Shown here piece after piece: positions 53,440-63,307 of a DNA stretch of 64,000 nucleotides. Origin of the DNA: an uncultured Sphingobacteriaceae bacterium (GTDB lineage Bacteria > Bacteroidota > Bacteroidia > Sphingobacteriales > Sphingobacteriaceae); NCBI GenBank assembly GCA_946480915.1, contig CAMLLO010000002.1, positions 62,001 to 126,000 of the forward strand. Direction: 5' to 3'. Position 1 is the stretch's first letter; each line of letters starts with the position of its first letter. The position numbers and the translations under genes were made by a program. Below the pieces are notes generated by a model, which was not told the origin of the DNA, ran no database searches, and saw only the letters and a program-made list of their open reading frames with translations.

Positions 53440-54579
53440 TTAATTCTTTTCGATAAAAATTAAGCTGCAATCGTCTACAAACCCTTTACTGTTTTCGGTA
53501 GAAAAGGTTACATTTTTTATTAAATCAAAACTATCCTCCTGGCCCACTACAATTTTCATTTTTTTGAAAAATAAATCATAATCGCTTTTCTTTCCTTCCG
53601 GAGTTTCAAAATCTATCAATCCATCAGATACGACAATGAGCTGATCGCCAGTATTTAGTTCAATAATTTTTTCATCGTATTGCCCATCAGATAAAACCCC
53701 TAGTAATAAACCAGAAGATTCAACAGAAAGACACTGCTTTTCGGCAGCCTTATACCATACCAGGGGTAAATCTCCGGCACCCGAATAATGCACTTTTCCG
53801 GTCTCATGTTCGATCATAAGTAAGGATAAAGTGGACAATACATCACCAAGAACTGTATCAAGAACAATAACACGGTTTATCTTATGAATTATGCTGGCTG
53901 TAGATAAATCGCCGTCAAAAACACATAAGCGGATAGCAGATCGTATATAACTGAGGAAATTGAAAGAGAAAAACCATGCTCCCCATTTTTTCCCCATTAC
54001 ATCTCCCAGAATAACGAACGTATATTTTCCGTCAATTTGGATGAAATCTATAAAATCCCCTCCCGGGCAATCTTCAAACGATTGATATAAAAATCTCAAA
54101 TCAAACCCTTTTATGTCTGGAGTTTGAGCGGGTACAGACCTTAGGTTCAATGCTTCAGCGGCTATTCGGATTTCCTGTATGGATTTCTCGTGCTGCCGCC
54201 TTATGTTACTTATGATATTATTGATTTTCGATACAACCATTGGGATGGGAGTATCCTTATGAATGTAGTCAACCACCTGCATATCCAAGCCTTTTTGCAT
54301 ATGCTCGGGATCGGTAACAGAGGTGAAGAAAACAAAGGGAATAGTTCGCCACCGTTTATCCCGCAAAACTATTTTCCTGAATTCGAATCCGTTGATAATT
54401 GGCATTTGAAAATCAGAAAGTATGATATCCGGAGTTTCCTGCTGCAGAATGTCAATAGCCTGAACTACAGAGCTTGCCATCATACATTCAAAACCTTCCC
54501 GGCGTAACGCATTAGAAATCACCTGAAGAATAAACCCTTCATCGTCGAGCAATAGGATTTTCTTGAATTTATCTGACAT
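53440..54579 (-). CDS. Response regulator with PP2C (SpoIIE-type) phosphatase domain
   Basis: A 379-residue fusion: receiver (about 5-125; D14, D15; phosphorylation D56 in IILSDFQMPI; K104 region in VDYIHKDTP), a short linker helix, and a PP2C-type serine phosphatase (about 155-379; CPGGDFIDFIQIDGKYTFVILGDVMGKK, GAGDLPLVWY, VVSDGLIDFETPEGKK, FVDDCSLIFI). This is the RsbU/SpoIIE role: phosphorylation of the receiver tunes dephosphorylation of a STAS protein, which is coded next. Its start overlaps the end of the membrane gene by 11 bases. Confidence 0.92.
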   Translation of the reverse strand: MSDKFKKILLLDDEGFILQVISNALRREGFECMMASSVVQAIDILQQETPDIILSDFQMPIINGFEFRKIVLRDKRWRTIPFVFFTSVTDPEHMQKGLDMQVVDYIHKDTPIPMVVSKINNIISNIRRQHEKSIQEIRIAAEALNLRSVPAQTPDIKGFDLRFLYQSFEDCPGGDFIDFIQIDGKYTFVILGDVMGKKWGAWFFSFNFLSYIRSAIRLCVFDGDLSTASIIHKINRVIVLDTVLGDVLSTLSLLMIEHETGKVHYSGAGDLPLVWYKAAEKQCLSVESSGLLLGVLSDGQYDEKIIELNTGDQLIVVSDGLIDFETPEGKKSDYDLFFKKMKIVVGQEDSFDLIKNVTFSTENSKGFVDDCSLIFIEKN

Positions 54580-55171
54580 GTTCTGATTTATTAATTTTGC
54601 TTATCGAAGTAATGAACAAATATACTCCGCTAAAGACAATTAATAGGGCTATTAGATCCATAAGTGTAACTCCATCATCCGACGTAAAATAGAAAATCGT
54701 AAACATTTCGAAATATGGTGGAGCCGGCATGATTATCATACCAAATCCGAGTGCTATTAAAATGAGTGCTATAACCAGTACAGAGCCTTTTACAAGCTTG
54801 TCCATAAACACAATTTTTTTCGAAACTTTACTGTCTAACTGGTATTGAGAAAGAAGTATTTCAAGATTGTCGGCTAATTCTAAGCGACTTACATTCGAAT
54901 CATCAAGCTGTTCGAATTCCTTTAAGCTTTTGGAAGATATTTCAACCCTGGCAACCGCTAAATTAAACTTAACCTTTAATTTGTTGACAGCTTCGCTATC
55001 TAGACTGCTTGATTCAAGTAAATCCAGCAATTCATCTAGCTTTTCATCGATAGAAATCTTCTCCTGATCGAGTTTTCGGAAATCTTCAATTTCCTCATCT
55101 AACGACTTTCTTTTTTCCAAGGTAGCTTTAATTTTTATTGTATATTCCCGACTTATATGCCATGTATCCAA
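54569..55171 (-). CDS. Membrane protein with coiled coil, first gene of the partner-switching operon
   Basis: A 200-residue protein: a cytoplasmic coiled-coil part (about 10-125) and two membrane helices near the C-terminus (about 128-150, SVLVIALILIALGFGMIIM, and 170-190, LIALLIVFSGVYLFITSI). No known domain was recognised. Its operon position, overlapping the REC-PP2C gene, suggests that it tethers or signals to the phosphatase at the membrane. Its start codon is only 11 bases from the start of the divergent glycosyltransferase gene. Confidence 0.75.
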   Translation of the reverse strand: MDTWHISREYTIKIKATLEKRKSLDEEIEDFRKLDQEKISIDEKLDELLDLLESSSLDSEAVNKLKVKFNLAVARVEISSKSLKEFEQLDDSNVSRLELADNLEILLSQYQLDSKVSKKIVFMDKLVKGSVLVIALILIALGFGMIIMPAPPYFEMFTIFYFTSDDGVTLMDLIALLIVFSGVYLFITSISKINKSEHVR

Positions 55172-55182
55172 TTTTTGAATAA

Positions 55183-56103
55183 ATGAGAAAGGTTTCTGTA
55201 ATTACTGTAAACTTCAATCAAGCTTCAATTACCGAAGATTTACTTCAATCGCTCTCATCAAACAATCACTATCCATTCACTGAAATTATTGTTGTTGATA
55301 ATGGAAGCACTATAAATCCGGTTCCAGAATGGACAGTTAAGTATCCTCATATTTGCTTTATACGGTCAGAAAGGAATTTAGGTTTTGCAGGAGGAAATAA
55401 TCTTGGGATACAAAAGGCAACTGGAGATTATCTGTTTTTTATAAACAACGATACCGAAATCACCGACGGCCTTATAGATAAACTGGCAAGTGTTTTAGAT
55501 ACGCACCCCGAGGTGGGAATGGTCTCTCCTAAAATAAAGTTCTATGACGCACCCCAAGTACTTCAATATGCGGGGTTTACAAAGATGAATTATTTTACCG
55601 CGAGAAACGCCTGTATCGGGTATATGGAGAGTGACAACGGCCAATATGACGCAACAGGCGGACCAACGGCCTTTGTTCATGGTGCCGCAATGATGGTAAA
55701 AATAGAAGCTATTCAAAAGGCCGGCCCAATGGCCGAAAATTTCTTTCTCTATTATGAAGAAATGGACTGGTGCGAACGGATTAAAAGAGCCGGTTACACA
55801 ATTTGGATGGAACCGGAAGCTGTAATCTATCACAAAGAATCGATGTCTGTCGGCAAGAAAAGTGCATTGAAAGAGTTTTTTATGAACCGCAACCGGATTT
55901 TATTTATCAGACACAATGCCTCTGCTTTTGCAAAAGTTGTTTTTAGTTTACATTTTGGCCTTTTGGTAATTCCCCGGAATACAATTCAATATTTGAAAGA
56001 TAAAAGAACAGATCTGTTAGCGCAATTATTAAAAGCTGTCTGGTGGAATATCACGCATAAAAAAGACAGCACAGATTTGGGCTATCCACTTCAAAAAATT
56101 TAA
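55183..56103 (+). CDS. Family 2 glycosyltransferase (rhamnosyltransferase type)
   Basis: A 306-residue GT-A enzyme. The nucleotide-sugar site is VSVITVNFNQASITEDLLQSL at the start, then VVDNGSTINP, RSERNLGFAGGNNLGIQKATGDYLFFINNDTEI (DxD-type metal motif NDT), and FFLYYEEMDWCERIKRAGYTIW later. These are marks of the dTDP-rhamnosyltransferase-like group. It likely builds a surface polysaccharide or glycolipid. The stop overlaps the next gene by 1 base. A near -7 box (AATTTTTG) lies within 11 bases of the ATG. Confidence 0.92.
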   Translation: MRKVSVITVNFNQASITEDLLQSLSSNNHYPFTEIIVVDNGSTINPVPEWTVKYPHICFIRSERNLGFAGGNNLGIQKATGDYLFFINNDTEITDGLIDKLASVLDTHPEVGMVSPKIKFYDAPQVLQYAGFTKMNYFTARNACIGYMESDNGQYDATGGPTAFVHGAAMMVKIEAIQKAGPMAENFFLYYEEMDWCERIKRAGYTIWMEPEAVIYHKESMSVGKKSALKEFFMNRNRILFIRHNASAFAKVVFSLHFGLLVIPRNTIQYLKDKRTDLLAQLLKAVWWNITHKKDSTDLGYPLQKI

Positions 56104-57275
56104 TGGAAATAATATACTGGCTATCCATCTTTATAATTATTTATACCTTTTTAGGATATGGATTTATTCTTTACCTCCTGGTAAGGATAAGACGCATGAT
56201 AAAAGGAAAAAGGTTAATTTCTGGTGTAAATTCCGATACACTCCCTACCTGTACACTGATAGTTGCCGCCTATAATGAAGAAGGATTTATTACTGATAAA
56301 ATAGCTAATACATTAGCATTGGAGTATCCGGAAAGCAAATTAAAATTTCTGTTCGTTACAGACGGATCGGATGATTCAACTCCGGATATCATCAGTCGGT
56401 ATCCTCAAATAAAACTTCTGCACAGTTCAGTGCGCAATGGAAAAATTGCGGCTGTACACCGGGCAGTAAAAGAGGTGGATACAGATATTATTGTATTTAC
56501 CGATGCGAATACTTTTTTGAATGTTGATGCATTAATTAATATCAGCCGACATTACAGCGACCCGAATGTAGGCGCTGTAGCCGGAGAAAAACGGATAATG
56601 ATGGGCGAAGAGGCAGATGCCAGCGCTGCAGGGGAAGGATTTTACTGGAAATATGAATCGACCCTTAAGAAGTGGGATTCTGAGCTCTATTCTGTTGTGG
56701 GCGCTGCCGGTGAATTATTTAGTGTCAGGCGAAATTTATACCAACCCGTTAGCGAGGAAAGTATTTTGGATGATTTTATGATTTCGATGCGCATTGCTGA
56801 GAAAGGTTATCGCATTATATACGAGCCAGAGGCATATGCTATTGAAACAGCGTCAGAAAATGTGACAGAAGAACTCAAACGAAAGGTCAGAATTGCGGCT
56901 GGCGGAATCCAATCGGTAATCTGGCTTAAAGGCTTGTTCAATATCTTCAGATACGGAGTTCTAAGCTTCCAATATATCAGTCATCGTGTTTTACGCTGGA
57001 CCCTCACACCTTTTCTTTTGATTTTGGTGTTCATATTAAACATCCTTCTTGCACTGCAGACTAAAGAAATACTCTATCTGATTCTTTTAGGAGCCCAGGT
57101 ATTATTTTATACCCTGGCTTGGTTTGGCTACCTGCTTGAAAAGAAGCATTTACGAATTAAAATCCTGTTTATCCCCTATTATTTTTGTGTAATGAACTAT
57201 GCGGTGTTAGCCGGTATCATTCGCTTTTTCAGGAAGCAACAAGCTGCTTCATGGGAAAAGGCAAAACGGAAATAA
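56103..57275 (+). CDS. Membrane-bound family 2 glycosyltransferase
   Basis: A 390-residue processive-type GT2: an N-terminal membrane helix (about 2-28), the GT domain (TCTLIVAAYNEEGFITDKIANTLAL; FVTDGSDDSTPDI; IIVFTDANTFLN; GEKRIMM; LDDFMISMRIAEKGYRIIYEPEA) and C-terminal membrane helices (about 305-370). It lacks a clear QxxRW motif, reading KRKVRIAAGG instead. It is translationally coupled to the preceding glycosyltransferase and probably works in the same envelope glycan pathway. Confidence 0.9.
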   Translation: MEIIYWLSIFIIIYTFLGYGFILYLLVRIRRMIKGKRLISGVNSDTLPTCTLIVAAYNEEGFITDKIANTLALEYPESKLKFLFVTDGSDDSTPDIISRYPQIKLLHSSVRNGKIAAVHRAVKEVDTDIIVFTDANTFLNVDALINISRHYSDPNVGAVAGEKRIMMGEEADASAAGEGFYWKYESTLKKWDSELYSVVGAAGELFSVRRNLYQPVSEESILDDFMISMRIAEKGYRIIYEPEAYAIETASENVTEELKRKVRIAAGGIQSVIWLKGLFNIFRYGVLSFQYISHRVLRWTLTPFLLILVFILNILLALQTKEILYLILLGAQVLFYTLAWFGYLLEKKHLRIKILFIPYYFCVMNYAVLAGIIRFFRKQQAASWEKAKRK

Positions 57276-57420
57276 TTTCGAACTGAGCAAACAAAATCTG
57301 ACAGGTGCTGTTGTAAACCTATTTCGGGACTTTTATTTTATTTACGTATTTCGATCACACTCCTTATACACCACCGTTAATAAGCATATTTTTTTTGAAT
57401 ACTTAATCTAACAATCATAA

Positions 57421-58902
57421 ATGATTCTTATTGTTGATGACAAGCCAGAGAACATTTTTTCCTTAAAAAAAGTACTTGAACTACATAAATTCGAAGTTGA
57501 TACGGCCTCGTCGGGCGAGGAAGCATTAAAGAAGATCTTAAAGAACACCTATGTTCTGATAATTCTGGATGTACAGATGCCCGGGATGGATGGGTTCGAG
57601 GTTGCGGAAACTATATCCGGATACAGTAAATCAAAGGACATCCCAATAATTTTCCTTTCGGCGGTAAATACAGAAAAACAGTTTATTAAAAAAGGATATG
57701 CTTCAGGAGGCATGGATTACGTCACAAAACCCGTGGATCCTGATATCCTGCTTTTAAAAGTAAAGACATTTTACAAGCTGTATGAACAGAATCGGGAGTT
57801 AAATGACATTCAGAAAATATTACGGGAGGAAATTGAATTCAGAAAACAGGCACAATCAGAATTAAGAGAGCGAAATCAGGAACTTCGTTCTATTCTGGAA
57901 TCTATTCCGCAGATTGCGTTTACAGCTAAAAGCGATGGCGTTCTTGAATTTGTAAATCAGCATTGGTTTGAATATTCCGAAAATGAAGAAGAGTTTCCGG
58001 AAAACCATCCGGAAAATGAATCCATTTACAAAAATTGGGAGAATGCTGTTGCATCCGGTACCCCGCTTGAGATGGAAGTTAGACTAAAAAAGCTAAATTC
58101 CCAATCGTACCACTATCATTTACTGCGTGCCAGCCCTGTAATTGAAGAGCAAAAAATAATGAAATGGGTGGGCACTTTTACCAACATTGAGGACCAAAAA
58201 CAAGGCGAAAAAAGAAAGGATGAATTTCTTAGCATTGCCAGCCATGAGCTTAAAACACCTTTAACCAGTATTAAAGCTTATATGCAGTTGCTGGACAGAG
58301 CCCTAGAGAATCAGGATCCATCTGATGAATCGCGAAAATATCTCAATAGAACCCAAATTCAACTACAGAAACTTCAGGGCCTGATTGCCGATTTGCTGGA
58401 CATCTCAAAAATTGAAAGCGGGAAGCTCCATTTCAATAAAAAGGTTTTTGACTTTGATACGTTACTCGACAATGCACTGGATATCATCAGGCAAACCAAC
58501 CCCGATTATAATATTATCAAAACGGATATCAGCACTGCAACTATTTATGGCGATGATATGCGTATCGAGCAGGTAATTTTAAATTATCTTACAAACGCTA
58601 TTAAATATTCGCCCGACTCGAAAAACATAGAGGTGTCGACGGTGATTAATAACGAAAACAAGTTAGTATTTACAGTTAAAGATACCGGCGTAGGAATCCC
58701 CAAAAACAAGCAGAACGAAATATTTAGAAAATTCTATAGGGTTGAGGAGAATTCGCACCGTTTTCAAGGCTTAGGAATAGGACTGTACATATGCTCTGAA
58801 ATAATACGACGGCACAATGGTACTGTGGGTGTCGAAAGTGCGCCAGACAAAGGTTCAAAGTTCTATTTCACCTTGCCGCTTAGCGATCAATCTTTCTATT
58901 AA
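57421..58902 (+). CDS. Receiver-PAS-histidine kinase
   Basis: A 493-residue soluble kinase with an N-terminal receiver (1-120; D6, D7; phosphorylation D50 in IILDVQMPGMDGF; K in TKPVDPD), a coiled coil, a PAS domain (about 148-265), HisKA with H275 (SIASHELKTPLTS) and HATPase (N-box NYLTNAIKYS, DTGVGIP, GLGIGLYI). The receiver may be the input from another kinase. The next gene, a large hybrid kinase, starts 5 bases downstream, so both belong to one phosphorelay. Confidence 0.93.
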   Translation: MILIVDDKPENIFSLKKVLELHKFEVDTASSGEEALKKILKNTYVLIILDVQMPGMDGFEVAETISGYSKSKDIPIIFLSAVNTEKQFIKKGYASGGMDYVTKPVDPDILLLKVKTFYKLYEQNRELNDIQKILREEIEFRKQAQSELRERNQELRSILESIPQIAFTAKSDGVLEFVNQHWFEYSENEEEFPENHPENESIYKNWENAVASGTPLEMEVRLKKLNSQSYHYHLLRASPVIEEQKIMKWVGTFTNIEDQKQGEKRKDEFLSIASHELKTPLTSIKAYMQLLDRALENQDPSDESRKYLNRTQIQLQKLQGLIADLLDISKIESGKLHFNKKVFDFDTLLDNALDIIRQTNPDYNIIKTDISTATIYGDDMRIEQVILNYLTNAIKYSPDSKNIEVSTVINNENKLVFTVKDTGVGIPKNKQNEIFRKFYRVEENSHRFQGLGIGLYICSEIIRRHNGTVGVESAPDKGSKFYFTLPLSDQSFY

Positions 58903-58907
58903 ATTTC

Positions 58908-61900
58908 ATGAATAAACTTTTTAACAAACTTTCCTTTCCTGGCAAACTAATGCTACTGGGAGTTTTCCCCCTGGTTTTTCTGATTTATTTTGCCATTCAA
59001 ATAATCCATGAAAAACAAGAGCGGGTCAAAATAGTCAAGAGTGTAATTTCAAGCATTAAGAATTCTATAATAGTCAGCAAAGCAGCGGCAGATTTACACA
59101 AAGAACGCAGGTACAGCTTCGGGTATGTTTTAGACAAAAACACCTCAGCAGAACTAATACTTCAGCGCAGTAAAACAGATGCACACTTAAGTGATCTGGA
59201 AAAAAATTCCGGTCAATTATTTGAGTGTTTCGCCAAGTTTAGTATGCTTAATGAGCTTGATCAGAAAAGAACTTTGATCCTGAAAAAGCAGCAATCAGTT
59301 CAACAGGTTTTAGATTATTATAGTAATGTTCTCGACCGGATACATTCGTCATATAACATCTCCGTAGAAAATATTCCTTACCTAAAATCGATAAATGACG
59401 AGCTCACAGGGCAGCGTTTAGCATTTAATCTATTGAATCACCTTGGAGTAACACGCAGCAAAATATACTTAGCTGCGGTTAACAGGTCTTTTACAGATCG
59501 AACTTTTGATGACATCCAAAAATCTTTGGCACTTGCACTTTCCTATCGTGATGAGTTTAATGCCAAAGCCAGCAAAACTGCCATTGCCGGTCTCGACAAA
59601 GTAAATAAATCTAAACAGTCGAAATATGTAAATAATATTCTTCAGGAAATCCGGAGTAATAACAAGCTCCCCGAAGATTTCGATGCCGAAGGATGGTGGC
59701 TTACAACAGGTTCTATAATAGACGACATTCTAAAGATACAGGCAGCACAAACTGAAACAACAAAGGCATTAGCTGAAGACATTCTTGAAGACGAAAACAA
59801 CAATCTTCTGTTGACTATTACTCTACTTGCATCAATTATAGTTTTGGTGATTGCGATGATTTTGTTTACGATAAAAAACATCACCAATATATTAAATGAA
59901 TTGAGGTTAGCCGCCGAAAAAATTGCTCTTGGCGAAAGTGGCACTGAGCTCGAAATAACAACCAATGATGCAATAGGCAGTCTTTCAAAATCTATCAAAG
60001 TAATTGATGTAAACAATAATCTGCTTGCAAGTGCTGCTGATTCGATCGGAAAAGGCAATTTCGATATTACAATAATCCCGAGAAGCAAAGGTGATATTTT
60101 AGGAAGTGCAGTTGCCAAAATGAAAGATGACTTACAGAGATTCTCGGAAGAAAGCGCTGAAAAAATCTGGGTCCAAAGCGGCTTAACTTCGATCAACAAC
60201 GCCGTAAGAGGCGAAAAAACCATACAAGTTTTAAGCACAGATGTGCTTAATTGTATAGCGAACCAGGTTAATGCACATGCGGGACTGCTTTATATCAGCG
60301 AGCACGAACTTTTACATTTCACTGCCGGATTCGCCATTTCGAACAATTACAAAGCTCCGGAGACATTGCGCATTGGAGAAACCTTGATCGGTGAAGCTGC
60401 TAAACAAAGAAAGATTCTACACCTGCAGGATGTTCCTGAGGATTATCTAAAAATAAGCTCGGCAAGTGGTGAGGCAGCGCCCAAACACATTTTAATAATC
60501 CCTTTAACTCATAATTACCTGATAGAGGGAATTATAGAAATTGGATCGCTGCATCCGTTCTCGGACGCCTCCATTAAATTATTAGAACAGGCGGCCCATA
60601 ACATTGCAATTGCCATTCATACCTCTAAAAACAGGGCAAAAATGCAGGAGCTTTTGGAAGAAACTCAGGCCCAGGCCGAAGAGCTACAGGCCCAGCATTC
60701 AGAACTCGAAAGCCTGAATACAGAATTAGAGGCCCAGGCCCAAAAGTTACAGGCATCTGAAGAAGAACTAAAAGTTCAGCAGGAAGAATTGTTACAGGCT
60801 AATCATGAGCTGGAAGAAAGAAGTAAAACGCTGGAAGACAAAAACCAACTTATTGTTGAAAGAAACCTCGATATTCAGAAAAAAGCGGAAGAGCTGGAAC
60901 TTAGCACAAAATATAAATCCGAATTCCTGGCAAATATGTCGCATGAATTAAGGACACCCTTGAATTCAATTCTTCTGCTTTCAAGATTGATGTATGAAAA
61001 TCCGGAGAAAAACCTGACAGACGAACAAGTTGAGTATGCCCATGTGATTCAATCATCAGGAAATGGTTTGCTTGCGCTTATTGATGAGATATTGGATCTT
61101 TCTAAAATCGAATCGGGTAAAATGGATTTGGAGTATGCAGAGGCATCGGTCAAAGAAATTGCCACTGATATGAAATCCCTCTTTGCCCCTATTGCCAAAG
61201 AAAAAAATTTAGATCTTAGAATTAACCTGAATCCTGATTTACCGCAAAAAATCAACACAGACAAGATGCGATTGGAGCAAATCATTAAAAATCTCTTATC
61301 GAACGCACTTAAATTTACATCCAAAGGCAGTGTTGATTTAGCAATATCTTTAAGCAATGACCCGATGATGATCACATTTTCGGTGAAAGATACAGGGATC
61401 GGAATTCCCGAAGAAAAACAGCAACATGTATTTGAAGCATTCCAACAAGCAGACGGTTCGACCAGAAGAAAGTTCGGGGGCACCGGCCTGGGGCTTTCTA
61501 TCAGCAGAGAACTCACAAAATTATTGGGGGGAGAGCTGAACCTTGCAAGTAAGGAAGGCGAAGGCAGCGAGTTTACACTAACTATCCCGGTAATTAAACC
61601 CGAAAAAAAAGAACAGGCAACATCTGTTTTGCCGGCGAAACCGCTGCAGCCAGTTCCAGAAAATACTGCGATAAAAAACCGGGTGAAATATACTGTCAGT
61701 TCTATTCCTCAAGAAATCCCGGACGATCGGGACGCGCTGACTGAAAACGACAAGGTAATTTTGATAATAGAAGATGACACGAACTTTGCTAAAGCTCTAC
61801 TGAATTATACCCGAAAGGCCGGTTATAAAGGACTGGTTGCTGTACGCGGCGACGAGGGCATCGAAATGGCCACCTTGTATAATCCGCTTGCTATTTTGCT

Positions 61901-62930
61901 CGACATTCAGTTGCCCGTAAGAGACGGATGGGAGGTGATGGAAGAGCTAAAATCGAACCGCTTAACAAGACACATACCCGTTCACATTATGTCGTCTTTG
62001 GAAGCAAAAAAAGAAAGCCTGATTAAAGGAGCTGTTGATTTTATAAACAAGCCTGTTGCCATGGAACAGATGCCGCAAATGTTTCGGAAGCTTGAAGACG
62101 CATTAAACAGGCATCCTAAAAAAGTACTAATTATCGAGGAAAACCCTCAGCATGCCAAAGCGCTGGCCTATTTCCTAGAAACGTTTAATGTAAATTCTGA
62201 AATAAAAAATTCAGTATCCGAAGGGATAACTACTCTCTTAAAAAATGATGCTGAGTGTGTTATTCTTGATATGGGCATCCCCGATCAGAACGCATACGAA
62301 ACTTTAGACAGCATTAAAAAGAATCCCGGACTGGAAAACCTTCCGATCATTATTTTCACCGGAAAGAATCTGTCTAAAGCTGAAGAAACACGGCTGAAGT
62401 ATTATGCAGATAGTATTGTGATGAAAACAGCACACTCGTACCAGCGAATATTGGATGAAGTTGCCGTTTTTCTTCATTTGGTGGAAGAAATGAAAGCGGA
62501 TTCAAATCTTAATCCACCACGGAACATATTGGAGCTAAATGAGGTTTTGAGCGGCAAAACTGTTTTAATAGCAGATGACGATGTGAGGAACATTTTTTCG
62601 CTGACCAAGGCACTTGAACCATTAAAGATGAAAATACTCTCGGCAACTGATGGACGCGAAGCCTTAAAGGTACTTGAGGATAACCCGCAAACAGATGTTG
62701 TATTAATGGACATGATGATGCCTGAAATGGACGGTTATGAAAGCACGAAAAAGATCAGATCCAATCCTAAATTCAAAAACCTGCCAATATTGGCCGTCAC
62801 AGCAAAAGCAATGGTAGGCGATCGCGAAAAATGCATCAAAGCAGGCGCCTCCGATTATATTTCAAAACCGGTAGATATCGACCAGCTGATATCACTTTTA
62901 CGGGTTTGGTTGTATTATAAAGCAGTTTAG
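58908..62930 (+). CDS. Large hybrid histidine kinase (NIT-like sensor, HAMP, GAF, HisKA, three receivers)
   Basis: A 1340-residue membrane kinase. In order: membrane helix (about 13-35), a helical periplasmic sensor of NIT type (about 50-285, with KAAADLHKERRYSFGYV), second membrane helix (298-322), HAMP (322-410), GAF (about 421-575), long coiled coil (580-670), HisKA with H679 (NMSHELRTPL), HATPase (about 780-905), then three receivers with phosphorylation aspartates D999, D1121 and D1268. The middle receiver has lost the conserved lysine region (MKTAHSY) and may be degenerate. NIT sensors respond to nitrate or nitrite in other systems; here that is only a possibility. Confidence 0.92.
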   Translation: MNKLFNKLSFPGKLMLLGVFPLVFLIYFAIQIIHEKQERVKIVKSVISSIKNSIIVSKAAADLHKERRYSFGYVLDKNTSAELILQRSKTDAHLSDLEKNSGQLFECFAKFSMLNELDQKRTLILKKQQSVQQVLDYYSNVLDRIHSSYNISVENIPYLKSINDELTGQRLAFNLLNHLGVTRSKIYLAAVNRSFTDRTFDDIQKSLALALSYRDEFNAKASKTAIAGLDKVNKSKQSKYVNNILQEIRSNNKLPEDFDAEGWWLTTGSIIDDILKIQAAQTETTKALAEDILEDENNNLLLTITLLASIIVLVIAMILFTIKNITNILNELRLAAEKIALGESGTELEITTNDAIGSLSKSIKVIDVNNNLLASAADSIGKGNFDITIIPRSKGDILGSAVAKMKDDLQRFSEESAEKIWVQSGLTSINNAVRGEKTIQVLSTDVLNCIANQVNAHAGLLYISEHELLHFTAGFAISNNYKAPETLRIGETLIGEAAKQRKILHLQDVPEDYLKISSASGEAAPKHILIIPLTHNYLIEGIIEIGSLHPFSDASIKLLEQAAHNIAIAIHTSKNRAKMQELLEETQAQAEELQAQHSELESLNTELEAQAQKLQASEEELKVQQEELLQANHELEERSKTLEDKNQLIVERNLDIQKKAEELELSTKYKSEFLANMSHELRTPLNSILLLSRLMYENPEKNLTDEQVEYAHVIQSSGNGLLALIDEILDLSKIESGKMDLEYAEASVKEIATDMKSLFAPIAKEKNLDLRINLNPDLPQKINTDKMRLEQIIKNLLSNALKFTSKGSVDLAISLSNDPMMITFSVKDTGIGIPEEKQQHVFEAFQQADGSTRRKFGGTGLGLSISRELTKLLGGELNLASKEGEGSEFTLTIPVIKPEKKEQATSVLPAKPLQPVPENTAIKNRVKYTVSSIPQEIPDDRDALTENDKVILIIEDDTNFAKALLNYTRKAGYKGLVAVRGDEGIEMATLYNPLAILLDIQLPVRDGWEVMEELKSNRLTRHIPVHIMSSLEAKKESLIKGAVDFINKPVAMEQMPQMFRKLEDALNRHPKKVLIIEENPQHAKALAYFLETFNVNSEIKNSVSEGITTLLKNDAECVILDMGIPDQNAYETLDSIKKNPGLENLPIIIFTGKNLSKAEETRLKYYADSIVMKTAHSYQRILDEVAVFLHLVEEMKADSNLNPPRNILELNEVLSGKTVLIADDDVRNIFSLTKALEPLKMKILSATDGREALKVLEDNPQTDVVLMDMMMPEMDGYESTKKIRSNPKFKNLPILAVTAKAMVGDREKCIKAGASDYISKPVDIDQLISLLRVWLYYKAV

Positions 62931-62931
62931 T

Positions 62932-63303
62932 ATGAACAAACATATTTTGATCATCGACGATGATTCAAAAAACATTTTTGCTTTACAAGCATTTTTGAAA
63001 GCTAAAAAGTTTTCCTGCATCTGTGCCACCAACGCCGCAGAAGGTATTTCGTTGGTAAAATCTGGTGAGCCAATTGGCATAATCCTTATGGATATGATGA
63101 TGCCTGACATGGATGGCTATGAAGCGATATCAGCAATCAGGGCGGACGATCAAATCGCTTCAATCCCTGTTATAGCAGTAACCGCCCAGGCAATGGTCGG
63201 CGATAGGGATAAATGCCTGAAAGCCGGCGCCAACGGATATATATCTAAACCGGTAAACATCGACCAATTATTGATACTTATTAAAGAGCATTTAAAAGAA
63301 TAA
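62932..63303 (+). CDS. Single-domain response regulator of the hybrid kinase cluster
   Basis: A 123-residue receiver (D9, D10; phosphorylation aspartate in IILMDMMMPDMDGYEA; K in ISKPVNID). It starts 1 base after the hybrid kinase and closely resembles that kinase's third receiver (MMMPxMDGYE, AMVGDRxKCxKAGAxxYISKPV), so one probably arose from the other by duplication. It is likely a shuttle or final acceptor in this relay. Confidence 0.92.
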   Translation: MNKHILIIDDDSKNIFALQAFLKAKKFSCICATNAAEGISLVKSGEPIGIILMDMMMPDMDGYEAISAIRADDQIASIPVIAVTAQAMVGDRDKCLKAGANGYISKPVNIDQLLILIKEHLKE

Positions 63304-63307
63304 CAAT

